DNA of 64,000 nucleotides, taken from contig NZ_JASCRY010000001.1 of the NCBI RefSeq assembly GCF_030010375.1, forward strand, positions 620,001 to 684,000, read 5' to 3'. The notes under the pieces are model-generated. The model ran no database searches. It worked only from the letters and a program-made list of their open reading frames with translations, and was not told where the DNA came from. How positions within the stretch are numbered: the first letter of the stretch is position 1; every line of letters begins with the position of its first letter. Source of the stretch: Flavobacterium yafengii. GTDB taxonomy: Bacteria; Bacteroidota; Bacteroidia; Flavobacteriales; Flavobacteriaceae. Positions 34,698 through 43,457 of this stretch are shown here, piece by piece. The position numbers and the translations under genes were made by a program.

Positions 34698-36329
34698 ATG
34701 AAAAAACAATTATACCTACTACTATTGCTGCTTTCAACTGCGGTTTTTGCACAACAAAAGCAAGTGGTTACAAGTATTGACACGATTAAAAATAAAATTG
34801 GTGCCGAATTTAAACTGTCCATAAAAACTACTGTTGATACTTCGTCTAAAGTGATTTTTCCAAAACTAAAAAACTTTGGTGCTTTAGAGGTGATTCAGTC
34901 GTATCCTATTGATACTGTCAAAATGGATGGCCGTTATGAGTTAATCAAAAAATATGGCTTAACCCAATTTGATTCTGGTAGATATGTTATTCCGAGTATC
35001 AAGATTTTTATAGACAGCAAACCGTTTATGACGGATTCGCTTTTGGTTGAAGTAGCGAATGTTCAAGTGGATACTTTGAAACAAAAAATGTTCGACATTA
35101 AGGACATTGCTCAAGCAGATAACCCGATAGGCGACTGGTGGAAATACCTGTTGATTTTGGCTTTGATTATTGGTATTGGGGCTTTCATTTATTGGTTTAT
35201 TAAAAAGCGCCAAGAAAAGAAACTACAGGAAGAAATTTATAAAACGCCAATCGAGAAAGCAACCAGTTTGCTGGATACTTTAGAGAGAAAAGAACTTTGG
35301 CAAAAAGGAGAAGTCAAAGCCTATTATAGTGAATTGACGGATATTGCTAGAAATTATATTGAAGAAGCGATAGAAATTCCAGCAATGGAAAGTACCACAT
35401 CGGAATTGATTGAAGGACTTAGAGCGGCTTCTGTCAAAAAGAAAATGACGCTTTCGCAGGAAATTATCGAAAATCTGGAGCGTGTTTTGAAACAAGCCGA
35501 TTTAGTGAAATTTGCTAAGTCAAAACCATTGGATTTTGAAATTACCGAAGACCGAAATAAGATTCAAAAAGCAATTCTGACATTAGACAATTCTATTCCT
35601 GTGGAAGTACCAGTTGAGGAAGATGTGTTGTTGAATGAAGCGCAAAGACAAAAACAGATACAAATTCAATTGCGAAAGCAAAGGAATAAACGTATTGTGA
35701 CTGCCGTAGCATCCGTTGTGTTTTTATTGGCAGCGACCACTACTTTTTTCATTGTAACCAAAGGATTTAGTTATGTAAAAGACAATATTATTGGTCATCC
35801 TACCAAAGAATTATTAGAAGGCGAATGGGTGAAAAGTGATTACGGAAATCCTGGAATTATTATAGAAACACCAAAAGTGCTTAAGAGAGTAGATTTGACA
35901 AAAACACTTCCTAAAGACGGAATGGCTTTGATCAAAGAAATGCAGTCTTTTGCGTATGGAAGTGCTTTAGATCCTTTCTATCTGATGGTTTCTACTTTAA
36001 AATTCAAACAAGAAACACAAATAGATTTGGCTAAATCAATGGATGGTATATTGCAATCAATGGAAGTTCAAGGCGCTCAAAATATGATTGTGAAGCAAGA
36101 AGAGTTTGAAACTAAAGAAGGCGTTAAAGGAATTAAAGCGTATGGTACTTTTTCGCAAATTAATGGTGACAATAAGTCAAGTGCAAAAATGTATTATGAA
36201 GCATTACTGTTTAGTCAAGAAGGTGGATTACAACAGATTTTACTTTTTCATGAAGAAGGTGATGCCTATGCAAATGAAATATCAGAACGAGTTTTGAACT
36301 CTGTCGAATTAAAACAAGCAAGTAAATAA
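34698..36329 (+). CDS. Membrane protein of the Bat cluster, unknown exact role
   Basis: The 543-residue protein has a signal peptide (ends AVFAQQ), a beta-rich periplasmic domain (about 20-140), a transmembrane segment near 148-167 (WWKYLLILALIIGIGAFIYWFIKKR), a coiled, charged cytosolic part, a second TM segment near 335-355 and a C-terminal beta-rich domain. Its layout resembles BatD/DUF4381-type proteins. The next gene starts at its last base (TAATG overlap), showing tight coupling with batA. Confidence 0.75.
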   Translation: MKKQLYLLLLLLSTAVFAQQKQVVTSIDTIKNKIGAEFKLSIKTTVDTSSKVIFPKLKNFGALEVIQSYPIDTVKMDGRYELIKKYGLTQFDSGRYVIPSIKIFIDSKPFMTDSLLVEVANVQVDTLKQKMFDIKDIAQADNPIGDWWKYLLILALIIGIGAFIYWFIKKRQEKKLQEEIYKTPIEKATSLLDTLERKELWQKGEVKAYYSELTDIARNYIEEAIEIPAMESTTSELIEGLRAASVKKKMTLSQEIIENLERVLKQADLVKFAKSKPLDFEITEDRNKIQKAILTLDNSIPVEVPVEEDVLLNEAQRQKQIQIQLRKQRNKRIVTAVASVVFLLAATTTFFIVTKGFSYVKDNIIGHPTKELLEGEWVKSDYGNPGIIIETPKVLKRVDLTKTLPKDGMALIKEMQSFAYGSALDPFYLMVSTLKFKQETQIDLAKSMDGILQSMEVQGAQNMIVKQEEFETKEGVKGIKAYGTFSQINGDNKSSAKMYYEALLFSQEGGLQQILLFHEEGDAYANEISERVLNSVELKQASK

Positions 36330-37330
36330 TGACTAAAGTAACTTTTTTAAACCCAGAGTTTTTTTGGTTGTTTCTTCTGATTCCAGTAGCGATTGTATGG
36401 TTGTTACGGAAAAAGAACCATCAATCAGCAACATTAAAAATAAGTTCGTTACAAGGATTTAAAGGTTCTAATTCCTATTTGACAAAGCTAAAGCCAATGT
36501 TGAATGTGCTTAGGATATTGGCGCTTAGTTCCTTAATTGTGGCCATGGCAAGACCAAGAACTGTTGATGTAAGTAATAAAACAAAAACTACGAAAGGAAT
36601 TGATATTGTTATGGCAATAGACGTTTCAGGAAGTATGCTTGCCAAAGATTTGAAACCAAATAGAATGGAAGCACTGAAAAGAGTAGCCGCTGATTTTGTT
36701 GATGAAAGACCAAACGATAGGATTGGGCTTGTGGTATATGCCTCGGAAGCATATACAAAAACACCGGTGACCAGCGATAAAGCGGTTATTCTGGATGCCA
36801 TCAGAAGCATAAAATATGATACTGTTTTACAAGATGGAACAGGAATTGGTATGGGATTGGCTACCGCTGTAAACCGATTAAAAGACAGTAAGGCGAAAAG
36901 CAAAGTAATTATTCTTTTGACAGATGGGGTTAATAATGCCGGATTCATCGAGCCGGAAACCGCATCAGATATTGCCAAACAATACGGAATTAAAGTGTAC
37001 ACTGTAGGAATTGGTACAAACGGAATGGCAATGTTTCCTTATGCGGTAGCGCCAAATGGGCAATTTTTATTCCAAATGATGAAAGTGGAAATTGATGAGC
37101 AATTGATGAAGAGCATTGCTAAAAAGACAGATGGAAAATATTTTAGAGCAACGAGCAACAGCAAATTAGCAGAGATTTACTCCTCAATCAATAAATTAGA
37201 AACCACCGAAATTGAAGAATTAAAATTTTATGATTATGATGAAAAATTCAGACCGTTTATATGGTTTACCGGTTTTTTATTGTTGCTAGAATTAGGATTG
37301 CGAAATACAGTTTTTAAAAGCTTTATATAA
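36329..37330 (+). CDS. batA: Aerotolerance protein BatA, VWA domain
   Basis: A 333-residue inner-membrane VWA protein with TM segments near residues 9-25 and 57-72 and at the C terminus. The MIDAS motif is AIDVSGSM followed by the conserved SxD-type contexts VVYASEAYTKTPVT and LLTDGVNNAG. BatA and BatB form a membrane complex required for oxygen tolerance and stress resistance in Bacteroides. Confidence 0.92.
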   Translation: MTKVTFLNPEFFWLFLLIPVAIVWLLRKKNHQSATLKISSLQGFKGSNSYLTKLKPMLNVLRILALSSLIVAMARPRTVDVSNKTKTTKGIDIVMAIDVSGSMLAKDLKPNRMEALKRVAADFVDERPNDRIGLVVYASEAYTKTPVTSDKAVILDAIRSIKYDTVLQDGTGIGMGLATAVNRLKDSKAKSKVIILLTDGVNNAGFIEPETASDIAKQYGIKVYTVGIGTNGMAMFPYAVAPNGQFLFQMMKVEIDEQLMKSIAKKTDGKYFRATSNSKLAEIYSSINKLETTEIEELKFYDYDEKFRPFIWFTGFLLLLELGLRNTVFKSFI

Positions 37331-37388
37331 TATTTAAACACAAAAGACTAGGAGTCTTTAAAGGAATAGGTTTAGATAGTTAGTAAAC

Positions 37389-37420
37389 TTTGCGCCTTCT
37401 TTGTGAACTTAGCGGTTAAG
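37389..37420 (+). repeat. Solo copy of the CTTTGTG intergenic repeat
   Basis: CTTTGCGCCTTC, TTTGTGAACTTAGCGG and a TTAA end match the repeat at 1835-1878 and the flanks of the GxxExxY gene at 41105. It lies in the 97-base gap between batA and batB. Confidence 0.65.
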
Positions 37421-37427
37421 AGAAATT

Positions 37428-38465
37428 ATGGAATTAGACGAAAAAAAATATTTATACCTCCTTTTTATACTACCACTTTTGGTGTTGGTTTTTCTAGCCA
37501 ATTTATATTGGAAAAGAAAGAAACAACGCGAATTTGGAGATTTGGAAATGGTAAAAAGACTGAGCCCGGAAAGTTCTGTTTTTAAACCAGTTTTGAAATT
37601 AGGAGTATTGCTTTTGGCATTGACCGGATTAATTCTTGGATTGGTAAATCCAAAAATTGGTACCAAAATGGAAACTGTAAAAAGAGAAGGAATCGACATT
37701 GTTTTTGCAGTGGATGTTTCCAAAAGTATGCTTTCTGAAGATGTAGCGCCAAATCGTCTGGATAAAAGCAAGCAAATTGTTTCGCAAATTATCAACCAAT
37801 TGGGAAGCGACAGAATAGGGATTGTGGCATATGCAGGAAGTGCTTTCCCAGTATTGCCTATCACTACGGATTATAGCGTTGCAAAAATGTTTTTGCAAAG
37901 CATGAATACAGATATGGTTTCCTCGGTAGGAACATCATTCAACGAGGCAATCAAATTATCATCAACGTATTTTGATGATAAAAAAACGAGTAAGTTGTTG
38001 ATTATGATTTCTGATGGTGAAGACCATAACGAAGGCGCAGAAGAAGCAGCGGAAGAGGCGAATAAACTAGGAATTAAAATCATTACAATTGGTGTTGGAA
38101 CTGAAAAAGGAGGTACGATTCCATTGAAAAAAAATGGGATTATTGAAGGTTTCAAAAGAGATAACAATAATGAAGTAGTTATAACGAAATTGGTTCCAGA
38201 AAGCCTGACAGCGATTGCTAAAGCGACGAAAGGCGGTTATGTAAACGGAAACAACACTAAAGAAGTACTTGAATATATTAAGAATGCATTGAATAATATT
38301 CAAAAAACAGAATTTGAAGCAACAGAAATGGCTGATTTTCAATCGCAATTTCAATGGTTTTTAGGTTTTGCTTTTGTTTTCTTATTTCTGGATATTTTCC
38401 TTTTGGAAAGAAAAACAAGTTGGGTAAACAAATTGAATTTATTTAACGAGAATAAAAAAGTTTAA
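37428..38465 (+). CDS. batB: Aerotolerance protein BatB, VWA domain
   Basis: A 345-residue paralogue of BatA: TM segments near 9-26 and 54-72, MIDAS motif AVDVSKSM (Lys in place of the BatA Gly), VAYAGSAFPVLPITTD and LLIMISDGEDHNEGA, and a C-terminal TM segment. It follows batA in the usual Bat order. Confidence 0.92.
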   Translation: MELDEKKYLYLLFILPLLVLVFLANLYWKRKKQREFGDLEMVKRLSPESSVFKPVLKLGVLLLALTGLILGLVNPKIGTKMETVKREGIDIVFAVDVSKSMLSEDVAPNRLDKSKQIVSQIINQLGSDRIGIVAYAGSAFPVLPITTDYSVAKMFLQSMNTDMVSSVGTSFNEAIKLSSTYFDDKKTSKLLIMISDGEDHNEGAEEAAEEANKLGIKIITIGVGTEKGGTIPLKKNGIIEGFKRDNNNEVVITKLVPESLTAIAKATKGGYVNGNNTKEVLEYIKNALNNIQKTEFEATEMADFQSQFQWFLGFAFVFLFLDIFLLERKTSWVNKLNLFNENKKV

Positions 38466-38536
38466 AGTATAAAGTTGCGCTCCATTATTGGAACAAAAAC
38501 ACTAAGTATACTTTGACACTTACATTTAAAAATACA

Positions 38537-39277
38537 ATGAAAAACATAATTTTATATCTGTTATTGCTTTTTTCTTTTGTTGCAAACGCACAACAGAAAG
38601 ATAGAATATTGCCTAAAGCGAACGAGGAATATGCTGAAAATAAATTTGTAGATGCCGAAGCTAATTATAGAATTTCGGATTCAAAATTTCCAAATAAAGC
38701 AACTGCACCTTTCAATTTGGGAAATACTATTTATAAACAAAAACAATCTTCGGAAGCAAAATTTGCGTATGCTAAAGCATTAAAAAATTCAAAAACAAGA
38801 CCTCAGAAACATAGAGCCTTTCATAATCTAGGAAATGTTTTCATGAATGAAAAGGATTATACGCAAGCAGTTGAAGCCTACAAAAATGCCTTAAGGAACG
38901 ATCCAACAGATGAGGAAACGCGTTATAATTATGCTTTGGCAAAAAAAATGCTGAAAGAAAATCCTCCAAAGGACGATAATAAAAAAGACGACAAAAAGAG
39001 CGATAAAGACAAGAAGGACGATAAGAAAGACGGAGAAAAAGATAAAAAGGACAATAAGGATAAAGAAAAGAAAGACGATAAGGGAGATAAAGACAAGCAA
39101 AATAAAGACCCTAAACCGAATGAAAATGGAGAGCCAAAACCAGCTCCCGGTGGAATTTCTAAAGAACGTTTAGAGAATCTTTTGAATGCAGTGAATAAAG
39201 AAGAAAAGAAAGTGCAGGATAAAGTAAACGCCAAAAAAGTACAAGGAAAACCAGTTAAGACGGAGAAAGATTGGTAG
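38537..39277 (+). CDS. batC: BatC, TPR protein with a lysine/aspartate-rich tail
   Basis: From ATG 38537 (MKNIILYLLLLFSFVANAQQ, signal peptide) the protein has about 246 residues. Two to three TPR units cover about 25-135 (e.g. APFNLGNTIYKQKQ, AFHNLGNVFMNEKDYTQAVEAYKNAL). They are followed by about 55 residues that are almost all Lys, Asp, Glu and Asn, then a short conserved end containing SKERLENLLNAVNKEEKKVQDK. The polar tail is commonly seen in BatC of Flavobacteria. It is a periplasmic scaffold of the Bat complex. Confidence 0.88.
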   Translation: MKNIILYLLLLFSFVANAQQKDRILPKANEEYAENKFVDAEANYRISDSKFPNKATAPFNLGNTIYKQKQSSEAKFAYAKALKNSKTRPQKHRAFHNLGNVFMNEKDYTQAVEAYKNALRNDPTDEETRYNYALAKKMLKENPPKDDNKKDDKKSDKDKKDDKKDGEKDKKDNKDKEKKDDKGDKDKQNKDPKPNENGEPKPAPGGISKERLENLLNAVNKEEKKVQDKVNAKKVQGKPVKTEKDW

Positions 39278-39297
39278 TTCAATTAGATAATTTGAAA

Positions 39298-41055
39298 ATG
39301 AAAAGATTTATAGCAGTACTAGTTTTAATGGTGTGCAATTTACTTAGCGCTCAAGTACAATTTGAGGCTAGAGTGAGTAAAGCGACACTAGGTATAAACG
39401 AGAGACTTCGTATCGATTTTATGATGAATGTAGATGGAGATAATTTTGTCCAACCGTCTTTTGAGGGATTTAGAATTATTGCGGGACCAAGTCAGCAAGT
39501 CAGCCAGTCTTGGGTGAACGGAAGAAGTTCTTTTGAGAAAATATATTCTTATTTTCTTTTGCCAAATCAAAAAGGAACATTGGTTATCAAGCAAGCCGCA
39601 ATCGAATACAACGGGCAAATTTATAAAACATCGCCGATAAAAATAAATGTCACTGCTGCAACGGAACAGCCTAGAGATCCTAACGACACCAGTATTTCAG
39701 CGGATGATAATATTTATCTTGTTGCTGATATTTCTAAAACAAATCCTTATGTAAACGAGCCCATTACGGCGGTTTATAAGCTGTATTTCAGTTATAATAT
39801 TGGAGTCACAAATTCTAACGAAGTCAATAAGCCAAAATACAATGATTTCTGGAGTCAGAATATTGATATAAAACGGTTTGTTGTTGAAGAAGGCATGTTT
39901 AAAGGGGAGAAATACCGTTTTATTGTGCTTAAAAAAATAGTTTTGTATCCTCAAAAATCAGGAAAGCTGGTTATTGAACCGTTGTCATTAGATATTGATG
40001 TTGAATTGCCGTCGAATCGTAGAGATATGTTTGGTCGAATGGTTGTCACCGAAGGAAGGAAGAGAGTTTCTGCAGGAGCGAAAACCATAAATGTTAAGCC
40101 ACTTCCCGAAGCAGGAAAACCGGATGACTTCTCAGGAGCTGTTGGAAATTTTGATTTCAAAGTAACACCAACGAAAACCGATTTAAAAAATGGAGAAAGC
40201 CTGGACTTGGTGGTAAGTGTAACCGGAAAAGGGAATCTGAAATTATTCAGTTTGCCAAAACCGATAGCGCCAAATGCCCTCGAAATGTATGATGCAGTTC
40301 ATAGCGAACAGATCAACACGCCGCTTTCAGGAATGGCTGGAAAGATTTCGGACAGCTACACCATCGTTCCGCAATACAAAGGGAATTATCCTATAAAACC
40401 ATTAAAATTCACGTATTTTGATTTGGGTTCCAAAACCTATAAAACGCTAAGTTCTCCAGAGATAATGATTAATGTTCTTGACGGTCCTTCGCCTACTGAT
40501 GCGACCGTTGCTTCTGGTGCGGATGCAAACAAGAATAAAATAGACAAAGTAGAGCAATTCAAATTCATAAAGTTAGAAAGCAATCTTTTGACGATGAATA
40601 AGAAAGACTTCTTTGGGTCTAATTTATTTTACGGATTGTTCTTTTTTCCCTTTTTAATGCTGCCATTAATTGTATTATTTAAAAAGAAAAAAGAAGCTAT
40701 TGATGGTGATATTACCGGAAACAGAATCCGAATGAATAATAGATTGGCAAAGAAATATTTATCGGAAGCCAAGAAACAAATCAACAACAAAGAACTGTTT
40801 TACATTGCGTTGGAGAAAGCAATGCATAATTTCTTGAAAGCCAAGTTGCATATTGAAACTTCAGAAATGAGTAAGGATAATATTCAAGAATTGTTGTTGT
40901 CAAGAAATGCTAATCCTGAAGCGGTGACTGATTTTATTGCACTTACGGAAAACTGTGAAGTGGCACGATATGCGCCATCATCAAGTGTGGCTGTTCAACA
41001 GGATTTTGACAAAGCCGTTTTGATTATTTCAGATTTAGAAAAACAGATTGCTTAA
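39298..41055 (+). CDS. batD: Aerotolerance protein BatD (oxygen tolerance)
   Basis: From ATG 39298 (MKRFIAVLVLMVCNLLSAQ, signal peptide) it has 585 residues. A TTG start at 39271 would overlap batC by 7 bases and precede the signal peptide. BatD features: beta-sandwich repeats with FEARVSKATLGINERLRIDF, EPITAVYKLYFSYNIG and VTPTKTDLKNGESLDLVVSVTGKGNLKL, one TM segment near 444-464 (FFFPFLMLPLIVLFKKKK) and a cytosolic helical tail. Confidence 0.93.
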   Translation: MKRFIAVLVLMVCNLLSAQVQFEARVSKATLGINERLRIDFMMNVDGDNFVQPSFEGFRIIAGPSQQVSQSWVNGRSSFEKIYSYFLLPNQKGTLVIKQAAIEYNGQIYKTSPIKINVTAATEQPRDPNDTSISADDNIYLVADISKTNPYVNEPITAVYKLYFSYNIGVTNSNEVNKPKYNDFWSQNIDIKRFVVEEGMFKGEKYRFIVLKKIVLYPQKSGKLVIEPLSLDIDVELPSNRRDMFGRMVVTEGRKRVSAGAKTINVKPLPEAGKPDDFSGAVGNFDFKVTPTKTDLKNGESLDLVVSVTGKGNLKLFSLPKPIAPNALEMYDAVHSEQINTPLSGMAGKISDSYTIVPQYKGNYPIKPLKFTYFDLGSKTYKTLSSPEIMINVLDGPSPTDATVASGADANKNKIDKVEQFKFIKLESNLLTMNKKDFFGSNLFYGLFFFPFLMLPLIVLFKKKKEAIDGDITGNRIRMNNRLAKKYLSEAKKQINNKELFYIALEKAMHNFLKAKLHIETSEMSKDNIQELLLSRNANPEAVTDFIALTENCEVARYAPSSSVAVQQDFDKAVLIISDLEKQIA

Positions 41056-41101
41056 CCACAAAGGGCACAAAGAAGGCGCTAAGTACACTAAGTTTAAAAA
41101 A
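41052..41101 (-). repeat. Left flanking repeat of the GxxExxY cassette
   Basis: AACCACAAAGGGCACAAAGAA, GGCGCTAAG and CACTAAGTTTAAA are the inverted form of words found at 41491-41528, so the gene between them is bracketed by imperfect inverted repeats. Confidence 0.7.
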
Positions 41102-41104
41102 TAA

Positions 41105-41485
41105 ATGACTGAAAACGAAATATCAAAAATTGTATTTGAAAGTGCGCTAAAAGTTCACAAGGTTTTAGGCCCTGGATTATTGGAAAGTGCTTACGAAGAA
41201 TGCCTGTTTTATGAACTTAAAAAGTTTGATTTAAAAGTTGAAAAGCAAAAAGCACTTCCCTTGATTTATGAAGAAGTGAAACTGGATGTTGGTTACAGAA
41301 TTGATATAATTATTGAGGATAAGTTTATTGTTGAGGTAAAATCTGTTGAAGCTTTAACAGATATTCATTTGGCTCAATTATTAACGTATTTGAGATTGTC
41401 AGATTGCAGATTAGGATTACTAATCAATTTTAATGTTAAATTACTAAAAGAAGGAGTGAGAAGAGTTATTAATGGAGCACTTTAA
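41105..41485 (+). CDS. GxxExxY protein (PD-(D/E)xK nuclease-like small protein)
   Basis: The 126-residue protein has the name-giving motif GPGLLESAYEECL, then the Asp and ExK-type residues in VGYRIDIIIEDKFIVEVKSVE and QLLTYLRLSDCRLGLLINFN, which fits a PD-(D/E)xK nuclease core. The family is widespread in Bacteroidota with unknown function. It is an inserted guest between batD and batE, flanked by inverted CTTTGTG-type repeats, and appears intact. Confidence 0.9.
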   Translation: MTENEISKIVFESALKVHKVLGPGLLESAYEECLFYELKKFDLKVEKQKALPLIYEEVKLDVGYRIDIIIEDKFIVEVKSVEALTDIHLAQLLTYLRLSDCRLGLLINFNVKLLKEGVRRVINGAL

Positions 41486-41490
41486 ATAGT

Positions 41491-41528
41491 GATCTTTGTG
41501 GCTTCTTTGTGACCTTCGTGTTTAAATT
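41491..41528 (+). repeat. Right flanking repeat of the GxxExxY cassette
   Basis: ATCTTTGTGGCTTCTTTGTGACC, CTTCGTG and TTTAAA are in the opposite orientation to the repeat at 41052-41101. The same words occur alone at 1835-1878 and 37389-37420. Confidence 0.7.
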
Positions 41529-41531
41529 TTT

Positions 41532-42275
41532 ATGAAAAACATACTTTATATATTATTACTTTCAACCCAAATTTTCTTTGCCCAAAACGGCTTTGAAAAA
41601 GGGAATGAATTGTATAAAAATGGGGAATTCGAACAGGCAGTTCAAGCGTATGAAAGTGTTTTGACAGAAAGCAAACACTCTTCTGAATTGTATTTTAATT
41701 TAGGAAATGCGTATTATAAGTTGAATAAAGTAGCGCCTTCTATCTACAATTATGAAAAAGCATTGGTTTTAAATCCAAATAATAACGATGCGATTAACAA
41801 CTTGAAATTTGCTCAAAAACGAACTATCGATGAAATTAAAGTAATCCCAAAAGTAGGTTTTGCAAAGCTGATTCGTGATTTTACGGGAATCTATCATTAT
41901 AATACGTGGGCATGGATTTCTGTTGGACTGGCAACGGCGTTCCTGTTGTTTTTTGTCGGGTATTATTTTTCCCAAATTACACTTTCAAAAAGGATTTTCT
42001 TTTTTGGAATGTTTGTTCTTTTTTTTCTAATTCTAATCAGTGTTTCCTCTACAATTTTTGAAAAAAGTCATTTTGACACTGAAAAACCAGCGATTGTTTT
42101 TGCTGAAATGGCCAATGTGAAAAGCGAACCCAGAAATGGCGGTCAGCCAATATTTGTGCTGCACGAAGGAACAAAAGTTTATGTGGAGGAAATCATTGGA
42201 AAATGGAAAAAAGTACAACTAACAGATGGAACTGAAGGCTGGATTGAAAGCAGTGCAATTAAGGAAGTGAAATAA
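41532..42275 (+). CDS. batE: BatE, TPR and SH3-domain protein
   Basis: A 247-residue protein with signal peptide (ends IFFAQ), TPR units about 20-105 (LYFNLGNAYYKLNKVAPSIYNYEKALVLNPNN), two TM segments near 121-141 and 151-172, and a C-terminal bacterial SH3 domain with VKSEPRNGGQPIFVLHEGTKVYV and GWIESSAIK. It ends the Bat operon. Confidence 0.9.
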   Translation: MKNILYILLLSTQIFFAQNGFEKGNELYKNGEFEQAVQAYESVLTESKHSSELYFNLGNAYYKLNKVAPSIYNYEKALVLNPNNNDAINNLKFAQKRTIDEIKVIPKVGFAKLIRDFTGIYHYNTWAWISVGLATAFLLFFVGYYFSQITLSKRIFFFGMFVLFFLILISVSSTIFEKSHFDTEKPAIVFAEMANVKSEPRNGGQPIFVLHEGTKVYVEEIIGKWKKVQLTDGTEGWIESSAIKEVK

Positions 42276-42297
42276 TAGTGTTTAATTTGACCACTGA

Positions 42298-42801
42298 TTA
42301 CTTTTTCTTCAAATCATCATACCAATTTTCTATCGAAGGATACATGAATCCTGCTGTTTTTTGGATTGGATTATAAAAAAGAGAATTATCTAACGTTTCT
42401 TTTTTGGCTATAAAATTGTGATAGTTTATTTTTTCGAAAACCTTGAAAACAATTCCGATTATCAAAATTGTTTTTAGCACCCGGAAGAATCCGCCACCAA
42501 TCTTATTCAACCATCCTAAAAAGGCAAAATCAGCTATTCCGGTGAGGAATTTCCCCAAAAGTGATATTCCAATTACTACCAGTATAAACGTGAGTACAAA
42601 AGCAATTACTTGGATTGTGTTGGGATTCCATTTCACAAATCCAGCTAAGATTTCTTTGATAAATGACGAAAATTTTATGGCAAAATAAATTCCGGCCAAT
42701 AGCGAAACTAAAGAAGCTAATTCTACAAAAAGACCATTTCTAATGCCTTTATACAAAGCAAAAGCAAGTAATACACCCAAAATAATATCCAAAAATCCCA
42801 T
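42298..42801 (-). CDS. CvpA-family membrane protein
   Basis: A 167-residue protein with four predicted TM segments (about 3-18, 28-48, 63-83 and 103-123), matching the CvpA/colicin V production family; FLDIILGVLLAFALYKGIRNGLFVELASL is the typical N terminus. The family is needed for colicin V export in E. coli and for envelope stress resistance; the mechanism is unknown. It is divergent from the gene at 42944. Confidence 0.88.
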   Translation of the reverse strand: MGFLDIILGVLLAFALYKGIRNGLFVELASLVSLLAGIYFAIKFSSFIKEILAGFVKWNPNTIQVIAFVLTFILVVIGISLLGKFLTGIADFAFLGWLNKIGGGFFRVLKTILIIGIVFKVFEKINYHNFIAKKETLDNSLFYNPIQKTAGFMYPSIENWYDDLKKK

Positions 42802-42828
42802 GACACTTAATTAAGAAAAATAAAAGTG

Positions 42829-42882
42829 CAAATATAAAAGAATTGTTCTTTACCATTGCCAATTTTCAACTTCTTATCTTTG
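42829..42882. promoter_or_regulatory. Divergent promoters between cvpA-family gene and 42944
   Basis: On the minus strand TATATTTG (42829-42836) is preceded by TTG (42860-42862) at 23 bases and serves the cvpA-like gene. On the plus strand TATCTTTG (42875-42882), with TTG at 42856-42858, serves the gene at 42944. The two promoters overlap in opposite directions. Confidence 0.5.
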
Positions 42883-42904
42883 TCAAAATAATTTTATAGA
42901 TTGT

Positions 42905-42939
42905 GGATTCATAATTCATAATTTATAATTCATAATTAA
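42905..42939. repeat. Short ATTCATAATT tandem repeat
   Basis: ATTCATAATT, ATTTATAATT and ATTCATAATT units are repeated three to four times just before the ATG at 42944. It is probably an A/T-rich dispersed repeat of Bacteroidota and part of the 5' leader. Confidence 0.5.
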
Positions 42940-42943
42940 AGAA

Positions 42944-43300
42944 ATGTCAAGAGACAAACAACTTAAAGAACGCTGGGAACAGCTTGTAAATATACTTTCC
43001 AATCAATTTTCTCAAGGTGAGGATTTAGATCTCGACGCTATTATTTATCTAATTGGCGTACAAGAGCTTGGGAAAGTGCACAGTGAATACAAAAAAGACG
43101 AAAAATTAAACCTGATGCACATCGCGATTTGCAGGTTATTAGAGCCTTATGGTTTCTATGAATTTGAGTTTTTTGATGAAGAAGGCTGGCCGCATTACAA
43201 AGTAAAAGAGGAATTACCACCGCTTAAAGCTGGAGAACAGTCGGTTTTGATGAAAGAAGCTATTGTAAATTATTTTCTGGAAAGAGAACTGATAGAGTAG
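42944..43300 (+). CDS. Conserved hypothetical protein
   Basis: The 118-residue cytosolic protein (MSRDKQLKERWEQLVNILSNQF) has an acidic, helical sequence with a distinctive LLEPYGFYEFEFFDEEGWPHY and no domain that I recognise. There is a clear promoter upstream, and pheS follows about 155 bases downstream. Such proteins upstream of pheS are common in Flavobacteria. Confidence 0.75.
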   Translation: MSRDKQLKERWEQLVNILSNQFSQGEDLDLDAIIYLIGVQELGKVHSEYKKDEKLNLMHIAICRLLEPYGFYEFEFFDEEGWPHYKVKEELPPLKAGEQSVLMKEAIVNYFLERELIE

Positions 43301-43433
43301 TGTTCAGTGAAAAATACCTAGCTTAAATGAGCTTTTTATGGCTTAATATAGAAGCAGAGCAGCGGTGAAAAGTAATCTAACAATTTAGAATGGAAACTTT
43401 AAACTTTAAAGAGTATACTTGGAACAAATTCCC

Positions 43434-43441
43434 TAAATTTG
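43434..43441 (+). promoter_or_regulatory. Candidate pheS -7 box
   Basis: TAAATTTG matches TAnnTTTG and lies 16 bases before the pheS ATG. The upstream TTG at 43419-43421 is closer than usual (12 bases). Confidence 0.4.
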
Positions 43442-43457
43442 CACTCTCAATTATTGG

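Noticed and set aside
36475..37002. A 175-codon minus-strand frame inside batA
   Set aside because: Antisense shadow of a gene with clear VWA motifs.
38929..39282. A 117-codon open frame rich in Ser/Phe/Leu on the minus strand
   Set aside because: It is the antisense reading of the Lys/Asp-rich tail of batC, which keeps several frames open by composition.
42905..42939. Possible CRISPR-like or satellite tandem repeat
   Set aside because: Units are about 10 bases, A/T only and without spacers, so it is a simple dispersed repeat.
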